From assembly GCA_018002295.1 (NCBI GenBank), contig JAGNGI010000011.1:1-37109 (forward strand): DNA of 37,109 bases. Reading direction: 5' to 3'. Both the position numbers and the translations under genes were made by a program. This stretch comes from Fidelibacterota bacterium (GTDB lineage: Bacteria > Fidelibacterota > UBA2242). Shown here piece by piece: positions 1 to 8,890 of this stretch (positions within the stretch are counted from its first letter, which is position 1; each line of letters starts with the position of its first letter). The notes below the pieces were generated by a model, which had not been told where the DNA came from, did not search any database, and was given only the letters and a program-made list of their open reading frames with translations.

Positions 1-1768
1 GGCGAAAGGAAGTTTCAATTTCATTAATAATCGCATTGTATTTTTCACGACGAGTTTTATAGACTTGATCTTCGTAATCTATGCGGATGCAGGGCTTATG
101 GGTTGGGATAACCACAACTTCTAATTTATAAATATCGGCAAATTCAGCTGATTCGGTAGCGGCTGTACCGGTCATTCCCGCTAATTTTTCATACATTCGG
201 AAGTAATTTTGCAGGGTAATCGTCGCAAAAGTTTGGGTTTCGGCTTCGACCTTGACCTTTTCCTTGGCTTCGATAGCCTGATGCAATCCGTCACTATAGC
301 GCCGCCCCGGCAGAATCCGGCCGGTGAATTCGTCCACGATCAGGACTTTACCGTCCTGGATAACATACTCGACATCCTTTTCAAATAAGGTATAAGCCCT
401 TAGTAATTGCGAAATATTGTGATACCGATCGGAGATTTCCGAATGCTGGGTATCGAGCTCCATTTTGCGCTTTTCCTTCTCTAGCTCATCTAGTTCCGGA
501 TTCTCGTCAATTTTGACGAATTCCTCAGCCAGATCAGGAATTATGAGTTCATCGAGCTTGATTCCTAACAATGTAGCCAGTTTTTCTTCACCATTAGGAG
601 TTAAAGTTATGTTATTATTTTTTTCGTCAATGAAGTAATATAAATCCTTGAAAAATTCATCCTGACTGATTGAAGTTCCGGTTTTGGCATTCGTGAGTAA
701 CAAATATTCCTTCTCGCCACTTTGTAACATTTTTTGATAACCCGGTTCTTCCAGTAATTTGCGCAGACGGCGATTTTTAGGCATCCCTTGAGAAGCAATA
801 TATAATTGGCGTGCAAATTCAGAATAATCTTTCTCCGGAATGGATTCTGGCGAATCTGGAAAACGACTCAGGATTTCCGTTATTTTATCGCGTTGATAAC
901 GCACAATTGTACCGACGGCTGGGTTGAGTTCGTCAAATTTTTCATGCCTTGAACTTTGAACCGGTCCCGAAATTATCAGTGGTGTGCGCGCTTCATCAAT
1001 TAAAATATTGTCAACTTCGTCAACAATAGCATAATAATAGCTACGTTGAACTTGCTCTTCAGCCGAAAGAGCCATATTATCACGCAAGTAATCAAAACCA
1101 AATTCATTATTAGTCCCGTAAGTAATATCGCAAGCGTACATTTTTTTACGCTCTTCGGAATCCATCGAATTAAGAATACAGCCGACCGTCAGACCAAGCT
1201 CGGTATAGATTCGTCCCATCCACTCACTATCACGCTGGGCTAAATAATCATTGACCGTAACGATATGGACTCCGCGACCAGTCAGGGCATTCAAAAAAAC
1301 CGGCATTGTCGCCACCAGAGTTTTACCTTCGCCGGTTTTCATTTCGGCTATTTTACCCTGATGTAAAACAATCGCCCCAATCAATTGAACATCATAAGGA
1401 ATCATATCCCAGACTATCTTCTGGTCAGTGACTAACCATTCTTGCCCCACCAGCCGTCGGCAAACTTCTTTTACCATGGCAAAGGCTTCCGGCAAAATTG
1501 CATTTAGAGCGTTTTGCTCGGCGGTTTGGATGAGTTTTTGGGCTTCCTCTTCTGAGATTCCAGATTCTTCGGCTTCGATTCGGGCGGCCTCACGAGCGGC
1601 TTGAATTTGAACTTTAAGCTCAGCTGTGCGTTCGCGCAGTTTTTCTATTGGTTGTTCAGACAGGGTTGCATAAATACGATTAATTTCTGCTACGAGCGGG
1701 AGAATTTTTTTGATCTCACGGTCAGAAGAGGTTCCAAAAATTTTCGTTAAGTAAGTAGCTATTCCCAT
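1..1768 (-). CDS. secA: SecA preprotein translocase ATPase, N-terminal part (runs off left edge)
   Basis: This is the motor ATPase that drives secretory proteins through SecYEG. The frame is open from an ATG at 1768 to the left edge, giving 589 codons of a protein that is probably about 1000 residues in this lineage. Walker A is visible at residues 145-150 (TGEGKT) and the DEAD-type Walker B at 250-253 (DEVD, followed by [11 protein letters not shown]). Between this and the preprotein cross-linking region there is an extra segment with the phrases [10 protein letters not shown] and YFIDEKNN. I recognise this from the long-insertion SecA of Bacteroidetes and relatives, and it is the best lineage marker here. 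GGTAAG upstream is a usable ribosome binding site. It follows nusB in the same direction with an 81-base gap holding a hairpin. The identification is certain; the C-terminal half is not seen. Confidence 0.97.
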   Translation of the reverse strand, partial: MGIATYLTKIFGTSSDREIKKILPLVAEINRIYATLSEQPIEKLRERTAELKVQIQAAREAARIEAEESGISEEEAQKLIQTAEQNALNAILPEAFAMVKEVCRRLVGQEWLVTDQKIVWDMIPYDVQLIGAIVLHQGKIAEMKTGEGKTLVATMPVFLNALTGRGVHIVTVNDYLAQRDSEWMGRIYTELGLTVGCILNSMDSEERKKMYACDITYGTNNEFGFDYLRDNMALSAEEQVQRSYYYAIVDEVDNILIDEARTPLIISGPVQSSRHEKFDELNPAVGTIVRYQRDKITEILSRFPDSPESIPEKDYSEFARQLYIASQGMPKNRRLRKLLEEPGYQKMLQSGEKEYLLLTNAKTGTSISQDEFFKDLYYFIDEKNNNITLTPNGEEKLATLLGIKLDELIIPDLAEEFVKIDENPELDELEKEKRKMELDTQHSEISDRYHNISQLLRAYTLFEKDVEYVIQDGKVLIVDEFTGRILPGRRYSDGLHQAIEAKEKVKVEAETQTFATITLQNYFRMYEKLAGMTGTAATESAEFADIYKLEVVVIPTHKPCIRIDYEDQVYKTRREKYNAIINEIETSFR

Positions 1769-1819
1769 TTTATCTTACCAAATTATGTTTATTGTTTTTG
1801 ACTAAAACACTCAAAATTT

Positions 1820-1850
1820 GTTTCCGGAAATTTGTCAAGTTTTCCGAAAC
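1820..1850 (-). terminator. Hairpin directly at the nusB stop, possible terminator or processing site
   Basis: On the minus strand GTTTCGGAAA pairs with TTTCCGGAAAC, a 10-bp stem with one bulged G and a 10-base loop. It begins at the last base of the nusB TAG stop and is followed by CAAATTTTG, a short U run. The loop happens to contain TTGACA. It may partly terminate or process the nusB transcript before secA. The U run is weak, so the function is uncertain. Confidence 0.4.
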
Positions 1851-2311
1851 TATTCTTCTCGAGTAGCCGACTTGGTTTCCGAGCGCTTCAATTTATAAGT
1901 TAAAGTATCGCTAATATCGTGCAGGACCGCATCCAAAATCCCATTAACAAAGGCACTACTATCGTCGGTAGAATATATTTTGGCAATTTCAATGGCTTCC
2001 GAAATAGAGACTTTCGGTGGAATATCATTGAAATATTTAAATTCACTAATCGCCATTCGAATTACCAGACGGTCAATGATGGCAATCCGTTCAAAATCCC
2101 AATTTTCTGATTTTTCTCTAATGATTTCATCCAGTTCGTCACGGTGGGTAACCGCCGCTATGAATAAATCCTTGGCAAAAGTTTTTAACTCATCCTGAAG
2201 TTCAGAATTTTCAATCACATCATCAATTATCTGAGCTAGAGGGTAGCTGGTTAACTCTTCCGCATATAAAGCTTGCAGAGCCACTTCGCGCGCGGCTCGT
2301 CTTTCTCTCAT
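1850..2311 (-). CDS. nusB: Transcription antitermination protein NusB
   Basis: NusB binds boxA RNA with NusE (ribosomal protein S10) and supports antitermination of rRNA operons. The 153-residue length is normal. The opening MRERRAAREVALQALYA is the typical NusB start, with the arginine-rich first helix, and RIAIIDRLVIRMAISEF and SISEAIEIAKIYS match the two best conserved helical blocks. The C-terminus reads FVNGILDAVL, also typical, then extends about 20 charged residues. It lies upstream of secA in the same direction. The start is an ATG, with no competing upstream start of note. Confidence 0.95.
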   Translation of the reverse strand: MRERRAAREVALQALYAEELTSYPLAQIIDDVIENSELQDELKTFAKDLFIAAVTHRDELDEIIREKSENWDFERIAIIDRLVIRMAISEFKYFNDIPPKVSISEAIEIAKIYSTDDSSAFVNGILDAVLHDISDTLTYKLKRSETKSATREE

Positions 2312-2690
2312 CGTTACAACTGATCCTTAACCATAACAAATAACAACGCCAAAATTTACAGTATTTTTGGGGCAATATACAATTTTTCTCACAACTGAAT
2401 TTTCAGAGCCTACGAAACACGTGCAATGAATCAAAAATATTTTTGAGATTTTTGCCCTCTCATCTATCCATTCGCACAATCGTACCTCAAGACAAACTCA
2501 TAATAAATATTTGGTTAGTAGAACTTAAACAGACTTAAAAACGCTTATAAGCACTTAAGAGAACTTTCAGACTACCGCGCAACCTTTACAACTACAACAC
2601 GAACAATTGGCAAACAGCAAAAAATAAGGTAAATTTCAAATTTGAAATGACTATCAATGAATAAGAAAAAATTTCCGCAGGCAAACTAAA
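2312..2690. other. Divergent intergenic gap between nusB and the NagB-PIG-L gene
   Basis: This 379-base A+T-rich gap separates two divergent genes and so should hold promoters for both, but I could not pick convincing -35/-10 pairs. No tRNA, credible ORF or terminator is visible. Its one clear structure is the 10-bp-period array at 2521-2570. Confidence 0.6.
2521..2570. repeat. 10-bp-period array, five units (RCTT core)
   Basis: On the plus strand the core ACTT (once GCTT) occurs at 2523, 2533, 2543, 2553 and 2563, so five units in exact 10-bp register. Unit examples are ACTTAAACAG and ACTTAAGAGA. The minus strand reads AAGTNCTTNT-like units, the same consensus as the array at 28233-28312. 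Weakly similar units in the same phase may continue to about 2600. It lies about 120 bases upstream of the NagB-PIG-L start. The function is unknown. Confidence 0.75.
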
Positions 2691-5057
2691 ATGCCACCTA
2701 AAAAAATTGACAACACCCAAATCCCAACCTCCAATGTGGAAAAGTACTATCTCAGCCTCTCTGGCAGGCAATTCATCTATCCGCCGACAGAGAAAATCCC
2801 AGTCATTCAGGTAGCGAATTTTCCGATGCTCGGTCAATTAACCGCCCTCCGGTTTTTAGAATGGGTACAAAATAATCCCGATGGGGTAATCGCTCTGCCA
2901 ACCGGTAAAACTCCCGAGCATTTTATCAAGTGGGTGGGATACTATCTAACCAATTGGCACTCGGCTGAGGTCATTAAGGATCTCGAAATGGTGGAAATTG
3001 ATCCGGCACACCGACCGGATATGGCGCGCCTGCATTTTGTTCAGATTGATGAATTTTATCCGATTGATCCCAATCAGCAGAACAGCTTTTATTATTACAT
3101 TCAAAAATACTACATCAAGAATTTCGGACTTGACCCAGAAAAGGCACTTTTGATTAATCTCTATGAAATTGGCACAGCTAATAATCTGAGTATTGCCGAA
3201 ATTTTCGGCGATGAGAAAGCCGACTTGAGTTTGCGGACACGCTGGGCGAAAAATCCCATCGAAGAATTACAAAAGGAAACGATCGCAAGAACCGACCAAT
3301 TCTGCGTCAACTATGAGAGCAAAATCCGGGCATTAGGTGGAATTGGCTTCTTTCTGGGCGGTATTGGACCGGATGGCCATATCGCTTTCAATATTCGAGG
3401 CAGTGATCATTATTCAACAACTCGTCTAATGGAAACCAACTACGAAACCCAAGCCGCCGCGGCTAGCGATTTAGGCGGCATCGAAATAGCTCGCAAACGT
3501 CTGGTGATTACGATTGGCCTCGATACTATTACCTATAATAAAGATGCCACCGCAATTATCATCGCCGCCGGTCAAGCTAAAGCCAATATTGTGCGCGATT
3601 CTATCCAAAATTTTCCTTCAATCCAGTATCCAGCCACCGTTTTGCAAAAATTACCTAACGCCCGCTTCTACTTGACGGAAGGCGCAGCCAGCAAACTGTT
3701 CGAGAGACGATATGAAAAAATGGCAAAGTCGCCCGAATTGGAGCCGAAAACCATCGAGAAAGCAGTCATTAATCTCACTCTCGAAAAAAATAAAAAACTT
3801 ACCGACTTAACCCTCGCGGATTTTAACTCTAACCGATTTACCGAATTGATTCTTAAGCGTACGAATCAGACCCATACCGAAATCTGTAGAAATTTACACG
3901 AGTCTATTATCAACCGGATAGATCGCGGCATTTATTATTTAGACAACGAAGTCTTTATGCACACTTCACCACATCACGACGATGAAATGCTCGGTTACCT
4001 CCCTTATATTGTTCATCTCGTGAGAAATCCACGTAACAAACATTATTTCACCTATATGACCAGTGGATTCACCGCCGTGACTAATTCCTATGTACTGGAA
4101 CGATTGAAAAATCTACAAGATTTGGTAGATAGCCCTACTTTCCAGGCTTTAATGCAGGAACACTATTTCGACCCCGCCAACACCGCCGCCCGTAATCGGG
4201 ACGTCAATTTGTATCTCGACGGGGTTGCCCTTTATGATGTTAAGAAAAAAACTGAAGCCGAATCGCGCCGACTATTATCCATTTTGACTGAAATCTATGA
4301 AGAAAATAACGTCATCTACCTCAAAGACCGTATTAGCGAATTAATCAATTATTGCGCAACCCAATACCCCGGCAAAAAAGACATTGCACACATTCAGAAA
4401 TTAAAGGGAATGATTCGAGAATGGGAAGCTGATGTTCTCTGGGGCTATTTTGGTTTTAATAGCAATAATGTCTTTCACCTTCGTTTAGGTTTTTATAAAG
4501 GCGATATTTTTTCGGAAGAACCGACGTTGGATCGCGATGTCCTTCCTATTTACCAATTAATGAAAAGAATAAAACCGACCATCATTACGGTAGCCCTTGA
4601 CCCGGAAGGCAGTGGCCCTGACACGCATTACAAAGTTCTGCAAGCCATCACTGAGGCACTTAAACTTTATGAAAAAGAAGAAGATATCTCTAATCTACGC
4701 ATCTGGGGCTATCGCAACGTCTGGCACCGTTTTCATCCCGCTAGCACCAATATTTACGTTCCGGTCAGCCTGAACTCAATGGCTATTATGGAAAATGCCT
4801 TTATGGAAAGCTTCGGCTCTCAAAGATCAGCTAGCTTTCCCAGCTGGGAGTTCGATGGACCGTTCTGCCGGTTGGCGCGCAAGATTCAGGTTGATCAATA
4901 CTTAAAAATCAAGACTTGTCTGGGACGCGATTTTTTTATCAAAAATGAACATCCTCGATTGCGCGCTACCCACGGATTTGTTTTCATCAAAGAATTGACA
5001 CCAAAGGAATTTTATCGTCATTCTGAGGAGTCGCGCCGGGTCACCGAAAATCTATAA
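2691..5057 (+). CDS. Glucosamine-6-phosphate deaminase-like / PIG-L (LmbE) deacetylase fusion
   Basis: This is a 788-residue two-domain protein. Residues ~40-335 are NagB-like: LPTGKTP at 69-75, IDEFYPI with Asp120/Glu121, and GGIGPDGHIAFN at 223-234. Residues ~420-788 are PIG-L/LmbE-like, with the zinc-site motif PHHDDE at 427-432 and later WGYRNVWHRF. The same order is known in Bacteroidetes proteins annotated as glucosamine-6-phosphate deaminase, usually around 640-660 residues; this one is longer, mostly in the linker and the PIG-L insert. NagB converts glucosamine-6-phosphate to fructose-6-phosphate, and PIG-L enzymes remove N-acetyl groups from amino sugars, so a single deacetylase-deaminase is plausible. 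One oddity is that the catalytic Glu of NagB (the FNEP motif) is Ile235 here (FNIR), so deaminase activity is uncertain. The ATG at 2691 has only a weak ribosome binding site. Confidence 0.88.
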   Translation: MPPKKIDNTQIPTSNVEKYYLSLSGRQFIYPPTEKIPVIQVANFPMLGQLTALRFLEWVQNNPDGVIALPTGKTPEHFIKWVGYYLTNWHSAEVIKDLEMVEIDPAHRPDMARLHFVQIDEFYPIDPNQQNSFYYYIQKYYIKNFGLDPEKALLINLYEIGTANNLSIAEIFGDEKADLSLRTRWAKNPIEELQKETIARTDQFCVNYESKIRALGGIGFFLGGIGPDGHIAFNIRGSDHYSTTRLMETNYETQAAAASDLGGIEIARKRLVITIGLDTITYNKDATAIIIAAGQAKANIVRDSIQNFPSIQYPATVLQKLPNARFYLTEGAASKLFERRYEKMAKSPELEPKTIEKAVINLTLEKNKKLTDLTLADFNSNRFTELILKRTNQTHTEICRNLHESIINRIDRGIYYLDNEVFMHTSPHHDDEMLGYLPYIVHLVRNPRNKHYFTYMTSGFTAVTNSYVLERLKNLQDLVDSPTFQALMQEHYFDPANTAARNRDVNLYLDGVALYDVKKKTEAESRRLLSILTEIYEENNVIYLKDRISELINYCATQYPGKKDIAHIQKLKGMIREWEADVLWGYFGFNSNNVFHLRLGFYKGDIFSEEPTLDRDVLPIYQLMKRIKPTIITVALDPEGSGPDTHYKVLQAITEALKLYEKEEDISNLRIWGYRNVWHRFHPASTNIYVPVSLNSMAIMENAFMESFGSQRSASFPSWEFDGPFCRLARKIQVDQYLKIKTCLGRDFFIKNEHPRLRATHGFVFIKELTPKEFYRHSEESRRVTENL

Positions 5058-5207
5058 TATCGAATGAAAACAACTTGTTATTTATCAATCCGGCAAGCAT
5101 CAATAAATTCCAGAAGTAGGTGGACTATCATTTTATTTGGAATTGATAAGCAATATATTTTTGACTGGCATATTGATCTCCATATAATCAGAAGATATTA
5201 ATGTTAA

Positions 5208-5447
5208 TTGTTCTGTGTTTTATTCGAAAATTTCATCGGTTTCAACATTTTCAATATGCTATTAATGATGGTAGTAGCTGGATTAATAGCTCCAATCAAC
5301 GGCTTGGGAATAAAGTCATTTGAATTGCTTTTTATGGCTATCCTCTCGTTAGCAATTTATCCATTTACTTTTATAGGCTTAAAAATCAACCGATTCGAGG
5401 ATCTTTTTCTTTTGTTACTGTATGGTGGTTATCTTTATAAAAATTAG
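5208..5447 (+). pseudogene. C-terminal remnant of a CaCA-family Na+/Ca2+ antiporter
   Basis: The 79-codon frame opens at a TTG just after an in-frame TAA. Its product is two to three hydrophobic segments. ENFIGFNIFNMLLMM resembles the conserved GxNIxGSNIFNILLVLG segment of YrbG-like sodium/calcium exchangers, the family's second alpha repeat. The tail KINRFEDLFLLLLYGGYLY matches the usual C-terminus (RISRxEGxLLLxxYxxYL). The ~270 upstream residues a complete exchanger needs are absent: 5058-5207 is full of stops and shows nothing recognisable. I read it as a decaying gene fragment rather than a functional small membrane protein. The homology is recalled from family patterns, not searched. Confidence 0.6.
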
Positions 5448-5471
5448 CCTTAAATCGCAGTATTTATAGTA

Positions 5472-6899
5472 ATGCATCGTTTTCAGCTATTTTCGCTAAT
5501 CATTTTTTGGGCTAGTATTTCAAACTGCTCCAATCCAATTTCTCCAAAGCCAGAAAATCCGTTCAAAAATATTAATCTGCAAATATTATCGGACAGCACC
5601 CTGGCAATAACCTGGCAAGGAGAGTTCGAATCAGAAGCACTGCTCAGCCTCGATCGCAAAGTCGGTGAAGCATCTTGGCAAATGGATTATACCAATGTGC
5701 CAGCTAATGATTCTATCTATGTAGATACGCTATATTCCGTTCACACTGATACGGTCTATTCCTACCGTTTACGTTTAAAAGAAAGTGATAATTCATCTTC
5801 AATTTCTCCAAGCGTAGCGCTTTTATCGGAGCGATGTGTACCGGTAGATTTTTCTGCGCGGCAAATAGATAAATCCACAATCCGGATTGCTTGGCGAGAC
5901 CAATCCATCGGTGAAGCCGGTTTCCGAATCGATCGGCAGGTTGGTAATAACGATTGGCAAATCGCTTATGCCAAAGCCGATTCCAATTCCTATGAATATT
6001 TCGACATAACCACTACCAGTTCAGAGATTAGCTACCGGATCGCCGCTTATGCCGGATCATCATTTTCTTCTTTCACAGAAATAGCAAAAATTAAATTAGG
6101 TTCACTCACTTTAGCTAACCTTTATTTTGGTACTGAACCGACCTTTGAGGTAATGACCTGGAATATCGAGGAATTCCCTCGTTTTGACACCCTCACCGTA
6201 AGCGCTGTCAGTCAAGCCATTAAAGCCCTCGACATTGACATTATCGGCATGCAAGAAATACAAAGTGGAACGGCTTTTCAACAATTACTGGATTCGCTCG
6301 ATAATTGGGACGGCTACCGCTCTAACAGTGCGAGGTACGATATTAATTTGGCTTTCGTTTACAATCCTGCCAATATCACCGTCAATCAATACTATGAAAT
6401 TTTCAGAAATGAGGACGCCTTCCCCCGCCCGCCATTGGTAATAGAATTAGAATGGCAAAATATTCCTATTGTCGTAATTAATAATCACTTCAAAGCTCAG
6501 AGTGATTCGCAGGATCGGCGCCGGCAAGCGAGTACTTTACTGGAAAATTACATCAGTACTAATTTCGGCGACGATAATGTCATCGTAATCGGCGATTTAA
6601 ATGATGAATTGACCGATGCTCAGTCAGTTAATGTTTTTTGGCCATTTTTAAGCCAACCTTCCGCCTATAAATTTGCCGATTACTCTATTGCTCAAGGCAG
6701 TAGTAAATACTGGTCATATCCAACCTGGCCAAGTCATATTGACCACATTCTCATCACCGATGAATTATTCGGCGTTTTCGCCAATTCTGCATCCGTGATT
6801 AAAACATTATTGATTGAAAATTATATGGAAGGTGGCTGGAATGAATATGCGGTTAAAATTTCCGACCACCGCCCGGTAGCGCTCAAGCTCGCTTTCTAA
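5472..6899 (+). CDS. Exported lipoprotein with two FN3-like domains and an EEP nuclease/phosphatase domain
   Basis: The 475-residue product begins with a signal peptide ending in ISNC (Cys19), an acceptable though not ideal lipobox, so it is probably anchored in a membrane facing outward. Residues ~35-115 and ~125-205 are two fibronectin-III-like repeats (LAITWQG and IRIAWRD mark the same strand). Residues ~225-475 form an endonuclease/exonuclease/phosphatase fold: MTWNIEEF at 228-235, then MQEI, NNHFKA, IGDLND, SHIDHI and the C-terminal SDHRPVAL. These are the metal-binding and catalytic motifs of the DNase I/ExoIII-like superfamily and all look intact. The substrate cannot be told; extracellular DNA or a phosphoester are both possible. 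It stands apart from its neighbours by 24 and 85 bases. Confidence 0.85.
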   Translation: MHRFQLFSLIIFWASISNCSNPISPKPENPFKNINLQILSDSTLAITWQGEFESEALLSLDRKVGEASWQMDYTNVPANDSIYVDTLYSVHTDTVYSYRLRLKESDNSSSISPSVALLSERCVPVDFSARQIDKSTIRIAWRDQSIGEAGFRIDRQVGNNDWQIAYAKADSNSYEYFDITTTSSEISYRIAAYAGSSFSSFTEIAKIKLGSLTLANLYFGTEPTFEVMTWNIEEFPRFDTLTVSAVSQAIKALDIDIIGMQEIQSGTAFQQLLDSLDNWDGYRSNSARYDINLAFVYNPANITVNQYYEIFRNEDAFPRPPLVIELEWQNIPIVVINNHFKAQSDSQDRRRQASTLLENYISTNFGDDNVIVIGDLNDELTDAQSVNVFWPFLSQPSAYKFADYSIAQGSSKYWSYPTWPSHIDHILITDELFGVFANSASVIKTLLIENYMEGGWNEYAVKISDHRPVALKLAF

Positions 6900-6987
6900 A
6901 GCCTTTCTTCTCAACCAACTAAAGCACTTGCAATTCCCAATATTGGTTATAAATTAAATCGTAAGATTTTTAAAAGCGGGAGGTATG

Positions 6988-7329
6988 ATGTTAAATATCA
7001 TAAAAAGCTTCGTCGCTATTCTGAAAATCGAAATTGAAGACTTAGCCGCCGATATTGAATTGATGATGAGTGAATGCCAGAAGAAAAAAGATGCTGGTAA
7101 AATTACCGATTATGTTTACCTGGAAAATATGGCGCTCTATCGGCATGAATTGCTGGCTGTCCGTTCGTTTGCCCGACTGCTGGAATCCACCGAACTGAGT
7201 AATTTTGAAACTCTTGATGCACTAATCACTTATTTACAAGAGTCTTTCCGTGAAGCTGGCTATGTCCGAGCAATCAATATCTGCGTCGAACGCAAAATGA
7301 AAAAAGTCGCCGGTTACGTATCCCGGTAA
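6988..7329 (+). CDS. Small conserved-looking helical protein of unknown function
   Basis: I do not recognise this 113-114-residue protein. It appears all-helical and charged, with a hydrophobic N-terminal stretch (MLNIIKSFVAILKI) and acidic segments, a C-terminal basic tail, two cysteines and no evident catalytic motif. Two ATGs are adjacent, at 6985 and 6988. The strong ribosome binding site GGGAGG ends one base before the first and four before the second, so I prefer 6988. The good site and the sense-biased frame support a real gene. It sits between the EEP lipoprotein and lptG without obvious operon linkage. Confidence 0.7.
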   Translation: MLNIIKSFVAILKIEIEDLAADIELMMSECQKKKDAGKITDYVYLENMALYRHELLAVRSFARLLESTELSNFETLDALITYLQESFREAGYVRAINICVERKMKKVAGYVSR

Positions 7330-7346
7330 TCAAAGTTTCCCCGGTT

Positions 7347-7374
7347 TGATAGACCTGCGGCTTGTCTGCTATCA
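7347..7374 (+). other. Small hairpin downstream of the 114-residue gene
   Basis: TGATAG pairs with CTATCA around a GC-rich loop, with two further possible pairs after a bulge. There is no T run, so it is not a standard terminator. The rest of the 239-base gap before lptG shows nothing I can name. Confidence 0.25.
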
Positions 7375-7568
7375 TTCAATTACCAACCATTTAATAATCT
7401 TAATCGGTGCTTGCGACTCAAGGTCTTAAGTTCAATTCCGTTCCTATTTCATTTGTCATCGTTTGGTTTCAAGACTAATAACCGACTTTTCAGGTGCTCG
7501 ATTTCCCAGTCTGAAAATAAAAATTTGATAAACATCTGCGCCGGTGATAATTTTTAGCGGAGTTTGAC

Positions 7569-8654
7569 TTGAAATTACTCGATCGCTATATACTCAAGAA
7601 ATTTCTACTCATTTTCGGGCTTTGCCTGCTTGCTTTTCTGGTTATTTTCAATATCGTTGATTTAATCGAAAAACTAGATAAATTTCTTAAAGCCGATATG
7701 CCATCCAATTTGATAGCGCTTTTTTACTTGTACCAATTACCTTATTACCTTAATCTTGCCCTTCCAATGGCTTTACTGTTAGCGGCGGTATTCACCATCG
7801 GGCTGTTATCGAAACATAATGAGCTAGACGCCATCAAATCCTCCGGTATCAGTCTTTATCGGGTTTCGATTCCTTTACTAATCACCGGTATTTTAATTAG
7901 CATCGGCTCGTTTTTCTTTGAAGATGCCGTAGTAATTCCCGCTACCCGTCGGCGAATTGATATTGAGGCTAATAATATGCGCCGTCGCAAATATATACCT
8001 AAAACTTTCTTTACCAACATTATGTATCAGGATTCACCGACCTGCAACATCGTGATTGGCAATTTTTCGACGAAAGATAATATCGCTCAGAACGTGACTA
8101 TTCAATACAATGATCAGTTCCGGCTGGTGCGACGCATTGACGCTCGCAAAATGGTCTGGTTGCCTGAACAACAACTCTGGCAATTATTCGACTATAAAGT
8201 TCGCTCCTTCGACCAAGACGGTACTGAAATCGTGGCTGCCGCCTCCAGCGATACCTTGATTCAGCTTAATTTACAACCGGAAGATATTGTCAAGAGCGAC
8301 CTTAATCCGGAAGGTATGCGTTACCGCGAATTAGCCTATTTTATTAAGCGTCTTCAAGAAAGCGGTAACGACGCTCGTAAGTGGGAAGTCAATAAGCATT
8401 TCAAGTTAGCTTTTCCTTTCACCAATTTTATTGTAATTCTTTTCGGGGTTCCACTGGCGGCGGCTAAACCGCATAAGGGGATTGCCTTCGGCGCTGGAAT
8501 GAGTTTATTGGCGATATTCATCTATTATGGATTTATCAAGTTAGGTCAGGTATTGGGTTATAAAGGAATCCTTAGCCCGCTTCTTGCGGTCTGGCTTGGT
8601 AATATAGTCTTCCTGATCGCCGGAGGTTACCTACTTTATAAAATCCGACAGTAG
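7569..8654 (+). CDS. lptG: LptG/LptF (YjgP/YjgQ) family lipopolysaccharide export permease
   Basis: LptF and LptG are the membrane subunits of the LptB2FG ABC transporter, which extracts LPS from the inner membrane and passes it to LptC/LptA. The 361-residue length fits. The N-terminus (LLDRYILKKFLLIFG, then NIVDLIEKLDKFL) and the block LPYYLNLALPMALLLAAVF, with KHNELDAIKSSGISLYR following, are classic LptG. A periplasmic beta domain occupies ~120-265 and three transmembrane helices follow (about 280-355). It starts at TTG 7569 behind GCGGAG; no ATG fits the N-terminal family motif. Its presence implies a Gram-negative envelope with LPS or a related lipid. The partner lptF is not in the window. 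Confidence 0.92.
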   Translation: MKLLDRYILKKFLLIFGLCLLAFLVIFNIVDLIEKLDKFLKADMPSNLIALFYLYQLPYYLNLALPMALLLAAVFTIGLLSKHNELDAIKSSGISLYRVSIPLLITGILISIGSFFFEDAVVIPATRRRIDIEANNMRRRKYIPKTFFTNIMYQDSPTCNIVIGNFSTKDNIAQNVTIQYNDQFRLVRRIDARKMVWLPEQQLWQLFDYKVRSFDQDGTEIVAAASSDTLIQLNLQPEDIVKSDLNPEGMRYRELAYFIKRLQESGNDARKWEVNKHFKLAFPFTNFIVILFGVPLAAAKPHKGIAFGAGMSLLAIFIYYGFIKLGQVLGYKGILSPLLAVWLGNIVFLIAGGYLLYKIRQ

Positions 8655-8655
8655 C

Positions 8656-8675
8656 GGAAAAACTTTAATTTTTCC
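8656..8675 (+). terminator. Perfect 7-bp hairpin one base after the lptG stop
   Basis: GGAAAAA and TTTTTCC form a perfect inverted repeat around the loop CTTTAA. It begins one base after the lptG TAG. The U residues are within the stem and no T tail follows, so termination is possible but not assured. Confidence 0.35.
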
Positions 8676-8721
8676 TCAACCGCATAATTTGCCGGATAAG
8701 AATAGATAATTTTACGAGTGG

Positions 8722-8761
8722 ATGAGTTTTTAAGCACTTTTAAGTACATTGAAGAAAATTT
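8722..8761. repeat. 10-bp-period array, three clear units plus one weak unit
   Basis: AAGCACTTTT, AAGTACATTG and AAGAAAATTT begin at 8732, 8742 and 8752. A weaker ATGAGTTTTT at 8722 is in the same phase. The consensus and exact 10-bp spacing match the arrays at 2521 and 28233. This copy lies in the 236-base gap between the convergent ends of lptG and the barrel gene, so it is not tied to a promoter position. Confidence 0.6.
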
Positions 8762-8890
8762 TTAACCTCAGGCTTTTTATGTTTAATTGCCCAAGGGTAT
8801 GATTGAATGGCTGAACGAGTTTGATTTTACAACAAAGTAGCAATTAATTGACAATTGAGTAATTATTATAGTTCTCAATAATTGCGCTAA

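Noticed and set aside
1833..1838. TTGACA as a -35 box for secA
   Set aside because: It is in the loop of the nusB hairpin and no acceptable -10 lies 16-18 bases downstream.
8840..8885. A+T-rich inverted repeat downstream of the barrel B gene as a terminator
   Set aside because: The stem is only about six weak pairs with a long loop and no U tract.
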